This document shows positions 45,612 to 54,456 of a stretch of 64,000 bases of DNA, piece by piece. Each line of letters begins with the position of its first letter. Position 1 is the first letter of the stretch. The position numbers were made by a program, and so were the translations under genes. The notes beneath the pieces are model-generated. The model was not told where the DNA came from, ran no database searches, and saw only the letters and a list, made by a program, of their open reading frames with translations. Source of the stretch: Paraburkholderia saeva (lineage in GTDB: Bacteria > Pseudomonadota > Gammaproteobacteria > Burkholderiales > Burkholderiaceae); contig NZ_CAJQZC010000005.1 of NCBI RefSeq assembly GCF_907164555.1, positions 248,001 through 312,000 on the forward strand, written 5' to 3'.

Positions 45612-46408
45612 TGACGAACGACGAAGAACACGATCACGTTCACGACCCCGATTCCGCATCCGGACTGGATCTGCGTGCGCTGTCGGCCCTCGTCGACGAC
45701 GAGCTGCCCGAAGGCGAGCGCGCGGCGCTCCTTGAACGGCTCGCGGAGAATCCGGACGCGGCAAGCCGCGTTGCCGGATACCGGGCACAGAAGTCGGCAT
45801 TGCAGGCGCTCGGCGTTGCGGCGGCGCACAGCGCGCCGCAGGTCGTCGTGCTGCGGCCGCACCGGCCGTGGTGGCGTCAGGCGGGCATGGCGGCATGCTG
45901 GCTGGTGGCAGGCGCAGGCTTCGCGCTGGCGCTCGCGCCGCGCCTGATCGGCGGCGGCGGTACGGAGCCCACGTTCGCGCAGCGCGCCGATATCGCTTAC
46001 GCCGTCTACACGCCGGAGCGCCGGCATCCGGTCGAAGTCGCCGCGGCCGAAGAGGAGCATCTCGTCACGTGGCTGTCGAAGCGCCTGAACCGGCCGCTCT
46101 CGGTGCCTTCGCTGCAGGAGTACGGCTACACGCTCGTTGGCGGTCGCCTGCTGCCGGGCGAAGCGGGGCCGGCGGCGCAGTTCATGTATGAGAACCATCT
46201 CGGCGCGCGCCTGACGCTTTACGTCACCGCCACGCCGAAAGGGGAAACGGCGTTCCGCCTGTTCCGCGACGGCAACCGCCGCACGTTCTACTGGGTGAGC
46301 GACGAAATGGGCTACGCGCTCTCCGGCCCGATCTCGGAAGGCAAGCTGCGCACCATCGCAATCGATGTCTGCAGCGAACTCGGCGGGCGGCCGGAGTCCT
46401 GGCAATAG
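45611..46408 (+). CDS. Transmembrane anti-sigma factor
   Basis: A 265-residue single-pass protein. Residues 20-70 form the cytosolic anti-sigma region (LRALSALVDDELPEGERAAL and AENPDAASRVAGYRAQKSAL), with one membrane helix at about 89-110 and a periplasmic domain (about 110-265) containing AYAVYTPERRHPVEVAA and GYTLVGGRLLPG. This layout and the overlap with the sigma gene mark it as the cognate membrane anti-sigma factor. The stimulus is unknown. Confidence 0.88.
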   Translation: MTNDEEHDHVHDPDSASGLDLRALSALVDDELPEGERAALLERLAENPDAASRVAGYRAQKSALQALGVAAAHSAPQVVVLRPHRPWWRQAGMAACWLVAGAGFALALAPRLIGGGGTEPTFAQRADIAYAVYTPERRHPVEVAAAEEEHLVTWLSKRLNRPLSVPSLQEYGYTLVGGRLLPGEAGPAAQFMYENHLGARLTLYVTATPKGETAFRLFRDGNRRTFYWVSDEMGYALSGPISEGKLRTIAIDVCSELGGRPESWQ

Positions 46409-46537
46409 TGCAATGTTTGCCAGTGGCGGGTGTGGCGCGGTGACTCTGAAACACAGCAAGGACGGAAAGCAGGAGAGACAGGACAAGACGGGGATCAGCA
46501 AGGGCGGCGACGCAAGCCGTCAAGGCAGGGCAGCATC

Positions 46538-47053
46538 ATGTGTAACCTTGGACATGGAACGATAGCTGGCATGTGCGTGGCATGCCTTGCATGCATCGCG
46601 TGCACGACGCCAGTGGCGTCGCAACCGGTTGCGAGCGATCCACTGAACGATCCGGCGCTGACGTGCCGCATGGTTTCCGGTCAGGCGGAAATCGATGGCG
46701 TGCAGCAGCAGATCGTCGGCCACGCGTGCCGGCAGCCGGATGGCACCTGGCAGATCGTGCAGGACGCCGACGGCAACGACGCCGCGATTTACCCCATTCC
46801 CGCGTATCCGTACTACCCGTACTATCCGTATTACGACCCGTGGTACTGGGGGCCGCCGATTGCGATCGGCGTCGGCGGTTCGTTTATCTTCGTCGATCAT
46901 TTTCACCATTTCCATCACATGGATCACGTCCACTTCGGACATCCACCGAATGGCATGGGCATGCATGGGGGCTTTCACGGCGGCGGTGGTTTTCACGGCA
47001 TGGGCGGCGTGCGGCCGGCCGGTGGCATGTCGGGCGGACGGGGGCGGCATTAG
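46538..47053 (+). CDS. His/Gly/Tyr-rich lipoprotein
   Basis: A 171-residue precursor starting MCNLGHGTIAGMCVACLACI with a likely lipobox ending at Cys22. A short conserved part (LTCRMVSGQAEIDGVQQQIV and HACRQPDGTWQIVQDADG) is followed by a Pro/Tyr segment (YPYYPYYPYYDPWYWGPP), a short hydrophobic stretch and a His/Met/Gly-rich tail (HFHHFHHMDHVHFGH and following). The His-rich tail could bind metal. It lies 129 bases after the anti-sigma gene and may belong to the same regulon. AAGGCAGGG precedes the ATG. Confidence 0.75.
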   Translation: MCNLGHGTIAGMCVACLACIACTTPVASQPVASDPLNDPALTCRMVSGQAEIDGVQQQIVGHACRQPDGTWQIVQDADGNDAAIYPIPAYPYYPYYPYYDPWYWGPPIAIGVGGSFIFVDHFHHFHHMDHVHFGHPPNGMGMHGGFHGGGGFHGMGGVRPAGGMSGGRGRH

Positions 47054-47136
47054 CGGATGACGTCACGCTCCGTTCACGCCGGCGCGCGTATGTGCCGGTC
47101 GCGATGCCGTCGCGAGCCGTTTGTGTCGGGTAGCCG

Positions 47137-48741
47137 ATGGCCACAGGCATCGAGGAGGGCGACTTGAACCGTGTATTGCCGCCGGGCGTATCTGCGGCGA
47201 ACTTCGAGCGCGCGCTCGCGGCGTGGGCGTCGGCGGTCGGTGCCGCGAACGTCGTGTCGTCGCCTGCGGGACTCGCGTCGTATCGCGATCCGTTCGCGCT
47301 CGGCAAGGCGTTTGATTTCACCACGTCGGCCGCCTTGCTGCCGGCTTCCGTCGACGAAATCCGCGCGGCGTTGCGCGTCGCCACGCAGTTTCGCATTCCA
47401 CTCTGGACCGTCTCGACCGGACGCAATCTCGCGTACGGCGGCGCCGCGCCGCGTCTGTCCGGTTCGGTCGTGCTTGACCTGCAACGGATGAACCACGTCA
47501 TCCACGTCGATGAAACGCTCGCTTATGCGCTCGTCGAGCCGGGCGTCAGCTATTTCGATCTCCACACGTATCTGCGCGACAAGGGTTACCGGCTGTGGGT
47601 CGATCCGCCCGCGGCAGGCTGGGGCAGTGTGATCGGCAATACGCTTGAAAGGGGGTTCGGCTACACGTCCTACGGTGATCACGCGGCAACGCAGTGCGGC
47701 ATGGAGGTGGTGCTGGCCAATGGCGATGTGGTGCGAACGGGGATGGGCGGTATCGATCCCGGTACGTCGTGGCAGGTGTACAAGCCCGGCTACGGGCCGT
47801 CGTTCGATGCGATGTTCATGCAGTCGAACTTCGGCATCGTCACGAAGATGGGCGTGTGGCTGATGCCTGCGCCGCCTGCCTATCTGCTCGGCGAATTCCA
47901 GTTTCGCAACGAAAGCGATCTGGAGACGATCGTCGAAACGCTGCGGCCGCTGCAACTCGATGAGACGATTCGCAACCACGCGGTGATCGAGGGTGCGATC
48001 CGGCGCGCGGCAGGTCTTGCGCCGCGCTCGCAGTACTACGATGGTGCGGGGCCGATGCCAGAGAGCGCGGTGGTCGCGATGATGAACCGGCTGCGCATCG
48101 GCCGCTGGAATCTGCATTTTGCGCTCTACGGCAACGAGGATGTGATCAACGCGCAGTACGCGAGCGTCCACCGCGCGTTTGCGCGGGTGCCGGGCGCGGT
48201 GCTGTCGGCGGCGCGTTATACGGGGGATGCACAGCCCACCGGTGGCGGCGACCGCAACCTGGCCGGCATTCCAGCAATGAGCGCGTTTCGCATGCTCGAC
48301 TGGCGCGGCGGTTCGGGCGCACATGTCGATTTCTCGCCGGTGTGCCCCGCAACCGGCCGCGATGCCATGCGCCAGTACACGCTGGTGAAATCGCGAGCGG
48401 CCGAATATGGCTTCGATTACTACGGCGGCTTCACGGCGGGCACGCGGCATCTGCATCATATTTTCGCGGCGATTTTCGATCGCGATGACCCGAAGCAGCC
48501 CGAAATCGCAGGCGACCTGCTGCGTGCGTTGATGAGCGATGCGCGTGCTGCGGGCTACGGCGAATACCGCGCGCATCTTGCGTATATGGACTTCGCCGCG
48601 GCGCAATACAGTTTCAACGATGGCGCGATGCTGCGCCTGTCGGAAACGGTCAAGGATGCGCTCGATCCGGCCGGCATTCTGTCGCCGGGCAAGCAGGGCA
48701 TCTGGCCGCGTGCATGGCGCGATAAACGGGGCTATACATGA
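47137..48741 (+). CDS. VAO/p-cresol methylhydroxylase-type FAD-linked oxidoreductase
   Basis: A 534-residue flavoprotein of the vanillyl-alcohol oxidase / p-cresol methylhydroxylase / eugenol hydroxylase group, which oxidise 4-alkylphenols. The FAD-binding PCMH domain covers residues ~55-250: IPLWTVSTGRNLAYGGAAPR, WGSVIGNTLERGFGYTSYGD, MEVVLANGDVVRTGMG and QSNFGIVTKMGVWLMP. The cap domain and C-terminal FAD-contact follow (YSFNDGAMLRLSETVKDALD, PAGILSPGKQGIWP). The cytochrome c subunit that accompanies p-cresol enzymes is not adjacent. Substrate is unknown. The ribosome binding site is weak (GTCGGGTAG). Confidence 0.88.
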   Translation: MATGIEEGDLNRVLPPGVSAANFERALAAWASAVGAANVVSSPAGLASYRDPFALGKAFDFTTSAALLPASVDEIRAALRVATQFRIPLWTVSTGRNLAYGGAAPRLSGSVVLDLQRMNHVIHVDETLAYALVEPGVSYFDLHTYLRDKGYRLWVDPPAAGWGSVIGNTLERGFGYTSYGDHAATQCGMEVVLANGDVVRTGMGGIDPGTSWQVYKPGYGPSFDAMFMQSNFGIVTKMGVWLMPAPPAYLLGEFQFRNESDLETIVETLRPLQLDETIRNHAVIEGAIRRAAGLAPRSQYYDGAGPMPESAVVAMMNRLRIGRWNLHFALYGNEDVINAQYASVHRAFARVPGAVLSAARYTGDAQPTGGGDRNLAGIPAMSAFRMLDWRGGSGAHVDFSPVCPATGRDAMRQYTLVKSRAAEYGFDYYGGFTAGTRHLHHIFAAIFDRDDPKQPEIAGDLLRALMSDARAAGYGEYRAHLAYMDFAAAQYSFNDGAMLRLSETVKDALDPAGILSPGKQGIWPRAWRDKRGYT

Positions 48742-48796
48742 GCGCCGGTAATCGTGCGCGCGGGGATTCCCGCGGCGCAGGCGCAGGGAGAGACAG

Positions 48797-49222
48797 ATGA
48801 ATCGACGCGCGTTCATGACACGCAGCGTGCTGCTCGCCGCGGCGGGGTGCCCCGGTTGCGCCATGCCCGCGTTTGCGCGCGCAATCCGTACGCCGGGCGC
48901 CATTGCCGTCTACGACCCGACGCTCGCGCATGGCCGTGCGCTGGCTGAACGTGCGGCATCGGGCGGTCTTCCCGCATTCGGTACCGGGGACGACATCGGC
49001 GCGCTGTGGTACGCCACGCTCGCGCCGCATGTTGCGCGAACACGCGGTTTGCTGATCGGCGTGACACGTCGCTCGGATTACTTCGTGTTGACGCAGTTCA
49101 TGGCGCACACGACGGGTGCCGTCGCTTCACGATCAGATATTTGCCGCAGCCCGGAGTCGGCCGGAACGGCACACTTCATCATCGACTGCGCAGCATGTCG
49201 CGCAACGCAGCGTATCGCGTAG
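48797..49222 (+). CDS. Tat-exported small protein of unknown function
   Basis: A 141-residue precursor with a twin-arginine-like signal (MNRRAFMTRSVLLAAAGC; cleavage near AFA, residue 28). The rest includes YDPTLAHGRALAERAASGG, GDDIGALWYATLAPHVARTR and a C-terminal CAAC motif, but no CxxCH haem site, so it is not the missing cytochrome subunit. GGGAGAGACAG lies before the ATG. It follows the flavoprotein by 55 bases and is probably cotranscribed, suggesting a partner or accessory role; unproven. Confidence 0.75.
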   Translation: MNRRAFMTRSVLLAAAGCPGCAMPAFARAIRTPGAIAVYDPTLAHGRALAERAASGGLPAFGTGDDIGALWYATLAPHVARTRGLLIGVTRRSDYFVLTQFMAHTTGAVASRSDICRSPESAGTAHFIIDCAACRATQRIA

Positions 49223-49225
49223 AAC

Positions 49226-50179
49226 CTAAAACCTGTAACCCGGATTCCTGGGGTCGAACGTGGCGTCGTCGAAGCTTTTCGGCGTGACGGTCTCGAAGAG
49301 GATCTTCTCGAAGATCCGGCCTTCGTTATCGTAGGATTCGACGCTGCGAAACCACGGATGCCGCAGGTCGAGACCGAGCGTTTCCTTCTTTGCGTAGAAC
49401 TCCGGCTGGCCTGTCGGCGTTTCGTAGGTGAACGCGACCACGCGCAGGCCGCCAATTGTCTTCACCTGGATCCGGTTTGGCCGCGTAATGCCGGCAGCGG
49501 CGAATTTCTGGCCTTCCGCGAGAAACTGCTGCGCGATGTATTCCGTTCCGAGATCGCGCACCTGATGGTTCGACTGCGCGCGCGCCAGCACGCCGTTCAG
49601 CGAAGCCCATATCGGCATCACGTTCAGGAGGCCGCCAAGATGGCCGTACATTTCGTCGCTGCGCTTCGATTCGTCGTAGATGACTTCCTGACCTGCGTGC
49701 GCGCCATCGGGCAGCCATTTCGCGTAGATCCGTAGCGGCTCGCGCGTAAGACGCACGAGCATGTGATCCGGCTCGGCGGGCCATACGCCGCGGATGCGTT
49801 CCTGCCGCGCCATCGTGAACTCGTACGACGGATAACCGTTCGGTCCTTCCTTCACATAGCGCGGCACAGTCAGCGTATCGAGCGACTGGAAGAGCGCGAG
49901 TAGCTGCGCGTCATCGAGTTTTTCGAGCGCGCCGCTTTGCGACGCGCGACGCAGCCAGCGCACCTGCTGATCGACCGTCAGTTTCCCGACCTGCGCCGGC
50001 GCGACGGCAGAAGTCGCCGTGTCGACGGGTGAGGGCGAAGGCGTTCCGTCCTCCGCGCAGACATTGCCCGTCACGATGGTCGCGCAAACCAGCATCCCAC
50101 CGGCTGCGAGACGGATACATCGTCTGGCGAACCCGGCGTTCACTACAGTGCGCGCCGGTTGATACTTCGGATACGTCAT
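49226..50179 (-). CDS. Exported DUF1571 family protein
   Basis: A 317-residue exported protein of the DUF1571 family. The signal region is CIRLAAGGMLVCATIVTGNV (cleavage near residue 42). The mature part has LTVDQQVRWLRRASQSGALE, YEFTMARQERIRGVWPAEPD, MLVRLTREPLRIYAKWLPDG (LolA/LppX-like sheet), QEVIYDESKRSDEMYGHLGG, and a C-terminal TPTGQPEFYAKKETLGLD. A lipid-handling periplasmic role is possible by fold similarity only. GGAGTGAGGG lies before the ATG. It follows fadD by 47 bases, probably in the same transcript. Confidence 0.85.
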   Translation of the reverse strand: MTYPKYQPARTVVNAGFARRCIRLAAGGMLVCATIVTGNVCAEDGTPSPSPVDTATSAVAPAQVGKLTVDQQVRWLRRASQSGALEKLDDAQLLALFQSLDTLTVPRYVKEGPNGYPSYEFTMARQERIRGVWPAEPDHMLVRLTREPLRIYAKWLPDGAHAGQEVIYDESKRSDEMYGHLGGLLNVMPIWASLNGVLARAQSNHQVRDLGTEYIAQQFLAEGQKFAAAGITRPNRIQVKTIGGLRVVAFTYETPTGQPEFYAKKETLGLDLRHPWFRSVESYDNEGRIFEKILFETVTPKSFDDATFDPRNPGYRF

Positions 50180-50226
50180 CCCTCACTCCAGCATCAACGC
50201 CGACGCGCGCGAACTGCGGGTTGCGC

Positions 50227-52011
50227 TTATTCCGGCTTCTGTTTAGCCATTTCCTCTTCGCGCAACTGGCGGCGCAGGATCTTGCCGACGTTGGTTTGCG
50301 GCAACTCATCGCGGAACTCGACGACCTTCGGCACCTTGTAGCCCGTCAGCAGCTTGCGGCAATGCGCGATCACCTGTTCCTGCGTGAGCGAGCGCGTGCG
50401 CGGCACGATGAACACCTTGATGCGCTCTCCCTGAGCCGCATCGGGAATGCCGATCGCCGCGACTTCGCGCACATCCGGGTGCATCGCGATCACGTCTTCG
50501 ACTTCGTTCGGGTACACGTTGAAGCCGGACACGAGAATCATGTCCTTCTTGCGATCGATGAGACGCATGAAGCCGCGCGAATCCATCACGCCGATGTCGC
50601 CGGTGGCAAGCCACCCGTCTTCGTCGAACACCTTGGCGGTTTCTTCCGGACGGTTCCAGTAGCCTTTCATCACCTGCGGGCCCTTCACGCACAGCTCGCC
50701 CGCTTCACCGATGTTTGCCCATGTGCCGTCGTCCTTCCTGAAGCGGACCTGGGTGGAGGGCGCGGGCAGGCCGATCGAGCCTTCGAAATCGCGCATGTGC
50801 TTGAGATCCACCGGATTCATCGAGACGATCGGCGAGCATTCCGTCAGTCCATAGCCTTCGATGATCGGCTGGCCCGTCACTGCCTTGAAGCGATCGGCGA
50901 CGGCTTTCTGCGTCGCCATGCCGCCCGCCATTGCCAGCTTCAGATTCGAGAAATCGCGCTTGCAGAATTCCTCGTTGTCGAGGAATGCGTTATAGAGCGT
51001 ATTGACCGCCGTGATGCCCGTGAACTTTTCGTGACGGATGATCATCATCACGCGCTTCACGTCGCGCGGATTCGCAATCAGGATGTTGCGTCCGCCAAGG
51101 CCCATGAAAATCAGCGCGTTCACCGTCAGCGAAAAGATGTGATAGAGCGGCAGTGGCGTGAGAACGGTTTCGGCATCACCCGTCAGTTGACCGGCGGACC
51201 ATTCCTTCGCCTGCAGCAGGTTCGCGATGATGTTGCGATGCGTGAGCATCGCGCCCTTCGCCACCCCTGTGGTGCCGCCGGTGTACTGCAGGAACGCGAT
51301 GTCCTCATGCATCGGATGCACGGGCGTAAGCGGCCGTGTGTAGCCGGTCGCGAGCGCGTCGAGCAGTGTCACGGCTTGCGGAATGTGCCAGGCCGGCACC
51401 AGTTTCTTGACGTGGCGCAGCATGAAATTGATCAGGCGACCCTTGATGTTCAGGCCGTCTTTCAGCAGGTCGCCCAGCCCCGTGACGATCACGTTCTGCA
51501 CCTTCGTGCCGGGCAATGCTTCTTCGACCACTTTCGCGAAGTTCTCGAATACGATGATCGTTTGCGCGCCGCTGTCCTTGAGCTGATGGGCGAGTTCGCG
51601 CACCGTGTAGAGCGGGTTCACGTTCACGACCACTGCACCGGCCTTCAGCACGCCGAAGAGCGCCACCGGATACTGAAACGTGTTCGGCAGCATGATCGCG
51701 ACGCGGTCGCCCGGCTTCACGCCGATGCCCTGCAGATACGCCGCGAACGCGGTGGCCTTGCGTGCGAGTTCGCCATACGTCATCTCTTCTCCGACGCTCA
51801 CGTACGCGACGCGCTCACGGAACTGCGCGACGCATTCGTCGAAGAACTGCACGAGCGATGTGTACTGGTTGACGTCGATTTCACGCGCCACGCCGGGCGG
51901 CCAGGAGTTAAACCAGATGCCGTCGGTGTTCGGTGCTTTCGATGCGTTTGCGCTCATGGCTTCCCGTGCAGATGCTCCGCCTGCCGAAGGCGATTGCGTG
52001 GTCTGGGTCAT
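50227..52011 (-). CDS. fadD: Long-chain fatty-acid--CoA ligase
   Basis: An AMP-forming acyl-CoA synthetase of 594 residues. It shows YTGGTTGVAKGAMLTHRN (ATP/AMP P-loop), the substrate-side EGYGLTECSPIVSMNP, the adenylate-binding GWLATGDIGVMDSRGF, and the hinge DRKKDMILVSGFNVYPNEVE ending with the catalytic Lys region VPKVVEFRDELPQTNVGKIL. AGGAGACAAGCG precedes the ATG. It activates free fatty acids for the beta-oxidation enzymes encoded upstream in the same operon. Cytosolic or membrane-associated. Confidence 0.94.
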   Translation of the reverse strand: MTQTTQSPSAGGASAREAMSANASKAPNTDGIWFNSWPPGVAREIDVNQYTSLVQFFDECVAQFRERVAYVSVGEEMTYGELARKATAFAAYLQGIGVKPGDRVAIMLPNTFQYPVALFGVLKAGAVVVNVNPLYTVRELAHQLKDSGAQTIIVFENFAKVVEEALPGTKVQNVIVTGLGDLLKDGLNIKGRLINFMLRHVKKLVPAWHIPQAVTLLDALATGYTRPLTPVHPMHEDIAFLQYTGGTTGVAKGAMLTHRNIIANLLQAKEWSAGQLTGDAETVLTPLPLYHIFSLTVNALIFMGLGGRNILIANPRDVKRVMMIIRHEKFTGITAVNTLYNAFLDNEEFCKRDFSNLKLAMAGGMATQKAVADRFKAVTGQPIIEGYGLTECSPIVSMNPVDLKHMRDFEGSIGLPAPSTQVRFRKDDGTWANIGEAGELCVKGPQVMKGYWNRPEETAKVFDEDGWLATGDIGVMDSRGFMRLIDRKKDMILVSGFNVYPNEVEDVIAMHPDVREVAAIGIPDAAQGERIKVFIVPRTRSLTQEQVIAHCRKLLTGYKVPKVVEFRDELPQTNVGKILRRQLREEEMAKQKPE

Positions 52012-52074
52012 CGCTTGTCTCCTGAGTCTGACTGTATTTTTGTGTTTGTCATTCTAATGCTCGCCGCAGTGCCG

Positions 52075-53376
52075 CTAGCGTTCGAGAATGGCGACAACGC
52101 CCTGGCCGCCTGCCGCGCAGATCGAGATCAAACCGCGTGCGGTGCCTGCGGGCCTGTCGAGCTGCGCGAGCAGCTTCGCGAGTCCTGCCACGATACGCCC
52201 ACCCGTTGCCGCGAACGGGTGACCCGTTGCGAGCGAACTGCCATTCACGTTCAGCTTCGTGCGATCGATTGTACCGAGCGGGCCTTGCAAGCCCAGTTGC
52301 GTGCGGCAATATTCATCATCCTGCCACGCCGCGAGCGTGCACAGCACCTGCGCTGCGAACGCCTCGTGAATTTCGTAGAAATCGAAGTCCTGCAGCGTGA
52401 GGCCGGCGCGTGTCAGCATGCGCGGCACCGCATAGGCAGGCGCCATCAGGAGGCCTTCCTTCTTGTCGAAGAAGTCGACAGCCGCGGTTTCCGACCATTT
52501 CAGATACGCGAGCACCGGCAGGCCGCGTTCGGCCGCCCACGCTTCGCTCGCAAGCAGCACGGCCGACGCGCCATCCGTGAGCGGCGTCGAATTGCCGGCC
52601 GTCAGCGTGCCTGCATCGCGATCGAAGACAGGCTTCAGTCCGGCGAGTTTTTCGGACGTGAGATCGGCGCGCAGGTTGTTGTCGCGCGTGAGGCCGCGAT
52701 ACGGCGTCATCAGGTCGTTGAAGAAACTGTCACGGTAGGCTTCAGCGAGCTTGCGGTGGCTTTCGAGCGCGAGCGCATCCTGCGCTTCGCGCTCGATCCC
52801 CCAACGCTTGGCCATGCGCTCGCAATGCTCGCCCATCGAGAGCCCTGTGCGCGGTTCGCCGTTGCGCGGCAGCAGCGGCTTGAAAAACATCTGCGGACGC
52901 AGCTTCGCGAGCGCGCCGACGCGCTGGCCGGCAGTCTTGCCGCGATTCGCTTCGAGCAGGATCTGGCGCATCTTTTCGTTGACGCCGATCGGTGCGTCCG
53001 ACGTCGTATCGACGCCGCCCGCGATGCCCGCTTCGATCTGCCCGAGGGCGATCTTGTTCGCGACGAGAATGGCCGCTTCGAGGCCGGTGCCGCAGGCCTG
53101 CTGAACGTCGTACGCGGGTGTTTCCTTCGCGAGCGTGGTGGAAAGCAGCGATTCGCGTGTGAGGTTGAAGTCGCGTGAATGTTTGATGACCGCGCCCGCC
53201 GCAACTTCGCCGAGCCGCATACCGTGCAGGTTGAAGCGGTCGATCAGACCCTGCAGCGTGAACGTCAGCATGTCCTGATTCGATGCGCTTGCGTAAGCCG
53301 TGTTGGACCGCGCGAACGGAATGCGGTTGCCGCCAATGATGGCGACGCGCCGCACGGCAGGAAGCGGGAGAGACAT
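52075..53376 (-). CDS. Acetyl-CoA C-acyltransferase (thiolase, FadI-like)
   Basis: A 433-residue thiolase for the last step of beta-oxidation. The nucleophile is Cys95 in YDVQQACGTGLEAA; the other active-site residues are the His in YEIHEAFAAQVL, the GHPFAATGGR loop and the second Cys in ISICAAGGQG. IAGGVDTTSDAPIGVNEKM and length favour a FadI-type thiolase. The ribosome binding site AAGGAG overlaps the stop of the 49-aa ORF, so translation is coupled. It sits between that ORF and fadD. Confidence 0.92.
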   Translation of the reverse strand: MSLPLPAVRRVAIIGGNRIPFARSNTAYASASNQDMLTFTLQGLIDRFNLHGMRLGEVAAGAVIKHSRDFNLTRESLLSTTLAKETPAYDVQQACGTGLEAAILVANKIALGQIEAGIAGGVDTTSDAPIGVNEKMRQILLEANRGKTAGQRVGALAKLRPQMFFKPLLPRNGEPRTGLSMGEHCERMAKRWGIEREAQDALALESHRKLAEAYRDSFFNDLMTPYRGLTRDNNLRADLTSEKLAGLKPVFDRDAGTLTAGNSTPLTDGASAVLLASEAWAAERGLPVLAYLKWSETAAVDFFDKKEGLLMAPAYAVPRMLTRAGLTLQDFDFYEIHEAFAAQVLCTLAAWQDDEYCRTQLGLQGPLGTIDRTKLNVNGSSLATGHPFAATGGRIVAGLAKLLAQLDRPAGTARGLISICAAGGQGVVAILER

Positions 53377-53387
53377 GCTCGGCTCCT

Positions 53388-53537
53388 TCAGGTCATGCCC
53401 TGATTATCGATGGCTTCGGACGGCAGCGGCAGGCCGCACGTTTCGGCCGCTGCAATGCAATAACGAAACACATGCGGTGTTGATTCCACGATTTCCTCAG
53501 GCTCGACGCGCAGGTTGCGCATGTCACGGGCGCTCAT
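53388..53537 (-). CDS. Small conserved-looking ORF in the fatty-acid operon (49 aa)
   Basis: A 49-residue ORF whose ATG overlaps the MaoC stop (ATGA) and whose TGA lies inside the ribosome-binding region of the thiolase gene. The product starts MSARDMRNLRVEPEEIVEST and ends SEAIDNQGMT, hydrophilic with three Cys-poor helices and one Cys pair (YCIAAAETCG). Tight packing on both sides argues that it is translated. Not recognised; could be a coupling peptide or a small partner of the acyl enzymes. Confidence 0.55.
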   Translation of the reverse strand: MSARDMRNLRVEPEEIVESTPHVFRYCIAAAETCGLPLPSEAIDNQGMT

Positions 53538-54454
53538 TGCTGCGTCCACTGAAGCCGTGCGCGCAGGTGCGGCTTTTCGCCCGCGCTGTCGCGCACTTCG
53601 AGCTCGCGTGTGGCCGGCGCAGTGGATGACGTCCATATCGATGCCTCGCCTGGCAGAAACATCGGCAGCTTGAATTCGCCGCTGATGGTGGCATCCGCGA
53701 GACGTTTGGGCGGCTGCAAGGCGGCTGCCGCGCGCGCGAGCGTCCACATGCCGTGTGCGATCGCGCGCGGAAAGCCCAAGGCACGCGCGGAAAGCGCGCT
53801 CAGGTGAATCGGGTTGTAATCGCCAGAGACCTTCGCGTAATCCCGGCCCAGTTGCGGTGGCAACTGCCAGCGTGCGTGCCGAACCAGTGCGTCGCGCCCG
53901 ATCTGCAGCGGCGCGAGTGCCGGGTCGCTTACGGTGCCGGGTGCGATGCCGCGTTTCAGATAGACGCTGTCGCCGTCCCAGACGGCCTCGCCGCGCCGGT
54001 AAAGGCGCGAATGCAGTACGAACGCCTGTCCCTTCTCGTGGCGCAGCAACGCGCCGAATTCGACCTCGACGCGCAGCACATCGTCGGGATAGAGCGGCTG
54101 GCGCTGGTGCACGCTGTTCGCAAGATGCACGAGCCCGAGCGCGGACCACGGAAACGCCGGGTCCGTCAGCATCAGCAGATGGAGCGGAAACGCGAGCAGA
54201 TGCGGGAACGTGAACGGCAGACCCTGCTCGGGAATGAAACCGCAGACGCGCGCGTAGTGATCGATCGCAGCCTGTTCGAGCGGCACGGCGGGGCGCACGA
54301 GCCGCAGCGGCGGCAGATGCGTGGCGCGCCCGCGTTTGAACACGCCAGATAACGCGCGCCCGTAAAGCGTGGCCGGTCGTGGCAGGCGCTGGATTACCAC
54401 CGTCCTCGTGCGCAGAGCGCCTGACGTCATGCCGGAACGGGCGGGTTCGTCCAT
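53534..54454 (-). CDS. MaoC-like (R)-enoyl-CoA hydratase/dehydratase
   Basis: A 306-residue double-hotdog protein. The hydratase signature DYNPIHLSALSARALGFPRA, then IAHGM, lies at about residues 218-245 and carries the catalytic Asp and His of (R)-specific enoyl-CoA hydratases. The N-terminal half (HYARVCGFIPEQGLPFTFPH) is the degenerate hotdog. TTGGAGCC precedes the ATG, which follows the FabG stop by 2 bases. With the FabG-like reductase it can interconvert (R)-3-hydroxyacyl, enoyl and 3-oxoacyl-CoA. Confidence 0.9.
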   Translation of the reverse strand: MDEPARSGMTSGALRTRTVVIQRLPRPATLYGRALSGVFKRGRATHLPPLRLVRPAVPLEQAAIDHYARVCGFIPEQGLPFTFPHLLAFPLHLLMLTDPAFPWSALGLVHLANSVHQRQPLYPDDVLRVEVEFGALLRHEKGQAFVLHSRLYRRGEAVWDGDSVYLKRGIAPGTVSDPALAPLQIGRDALVRHARWQLPPQLGRDYAKVSGDYNPIHLSALSARALGFPRAIAHGMWTLARAAAALQPPKRLADATISGEFKLPMFLPGEASIWTSSTAPATRELEVRDSAGEKPHLRARLQWTQQ

Positions 54455-54456
54455 CG

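Noticed and set aside
50029..53178. Plus-strand open frame of 1049 codons opposite fadD and the thiolase
   Set aside because: It is antisense to two well-identified genes; His/Arg/Ala-rich nonsense composition is typical of high-GC shadow frames, and it has no family motifs.
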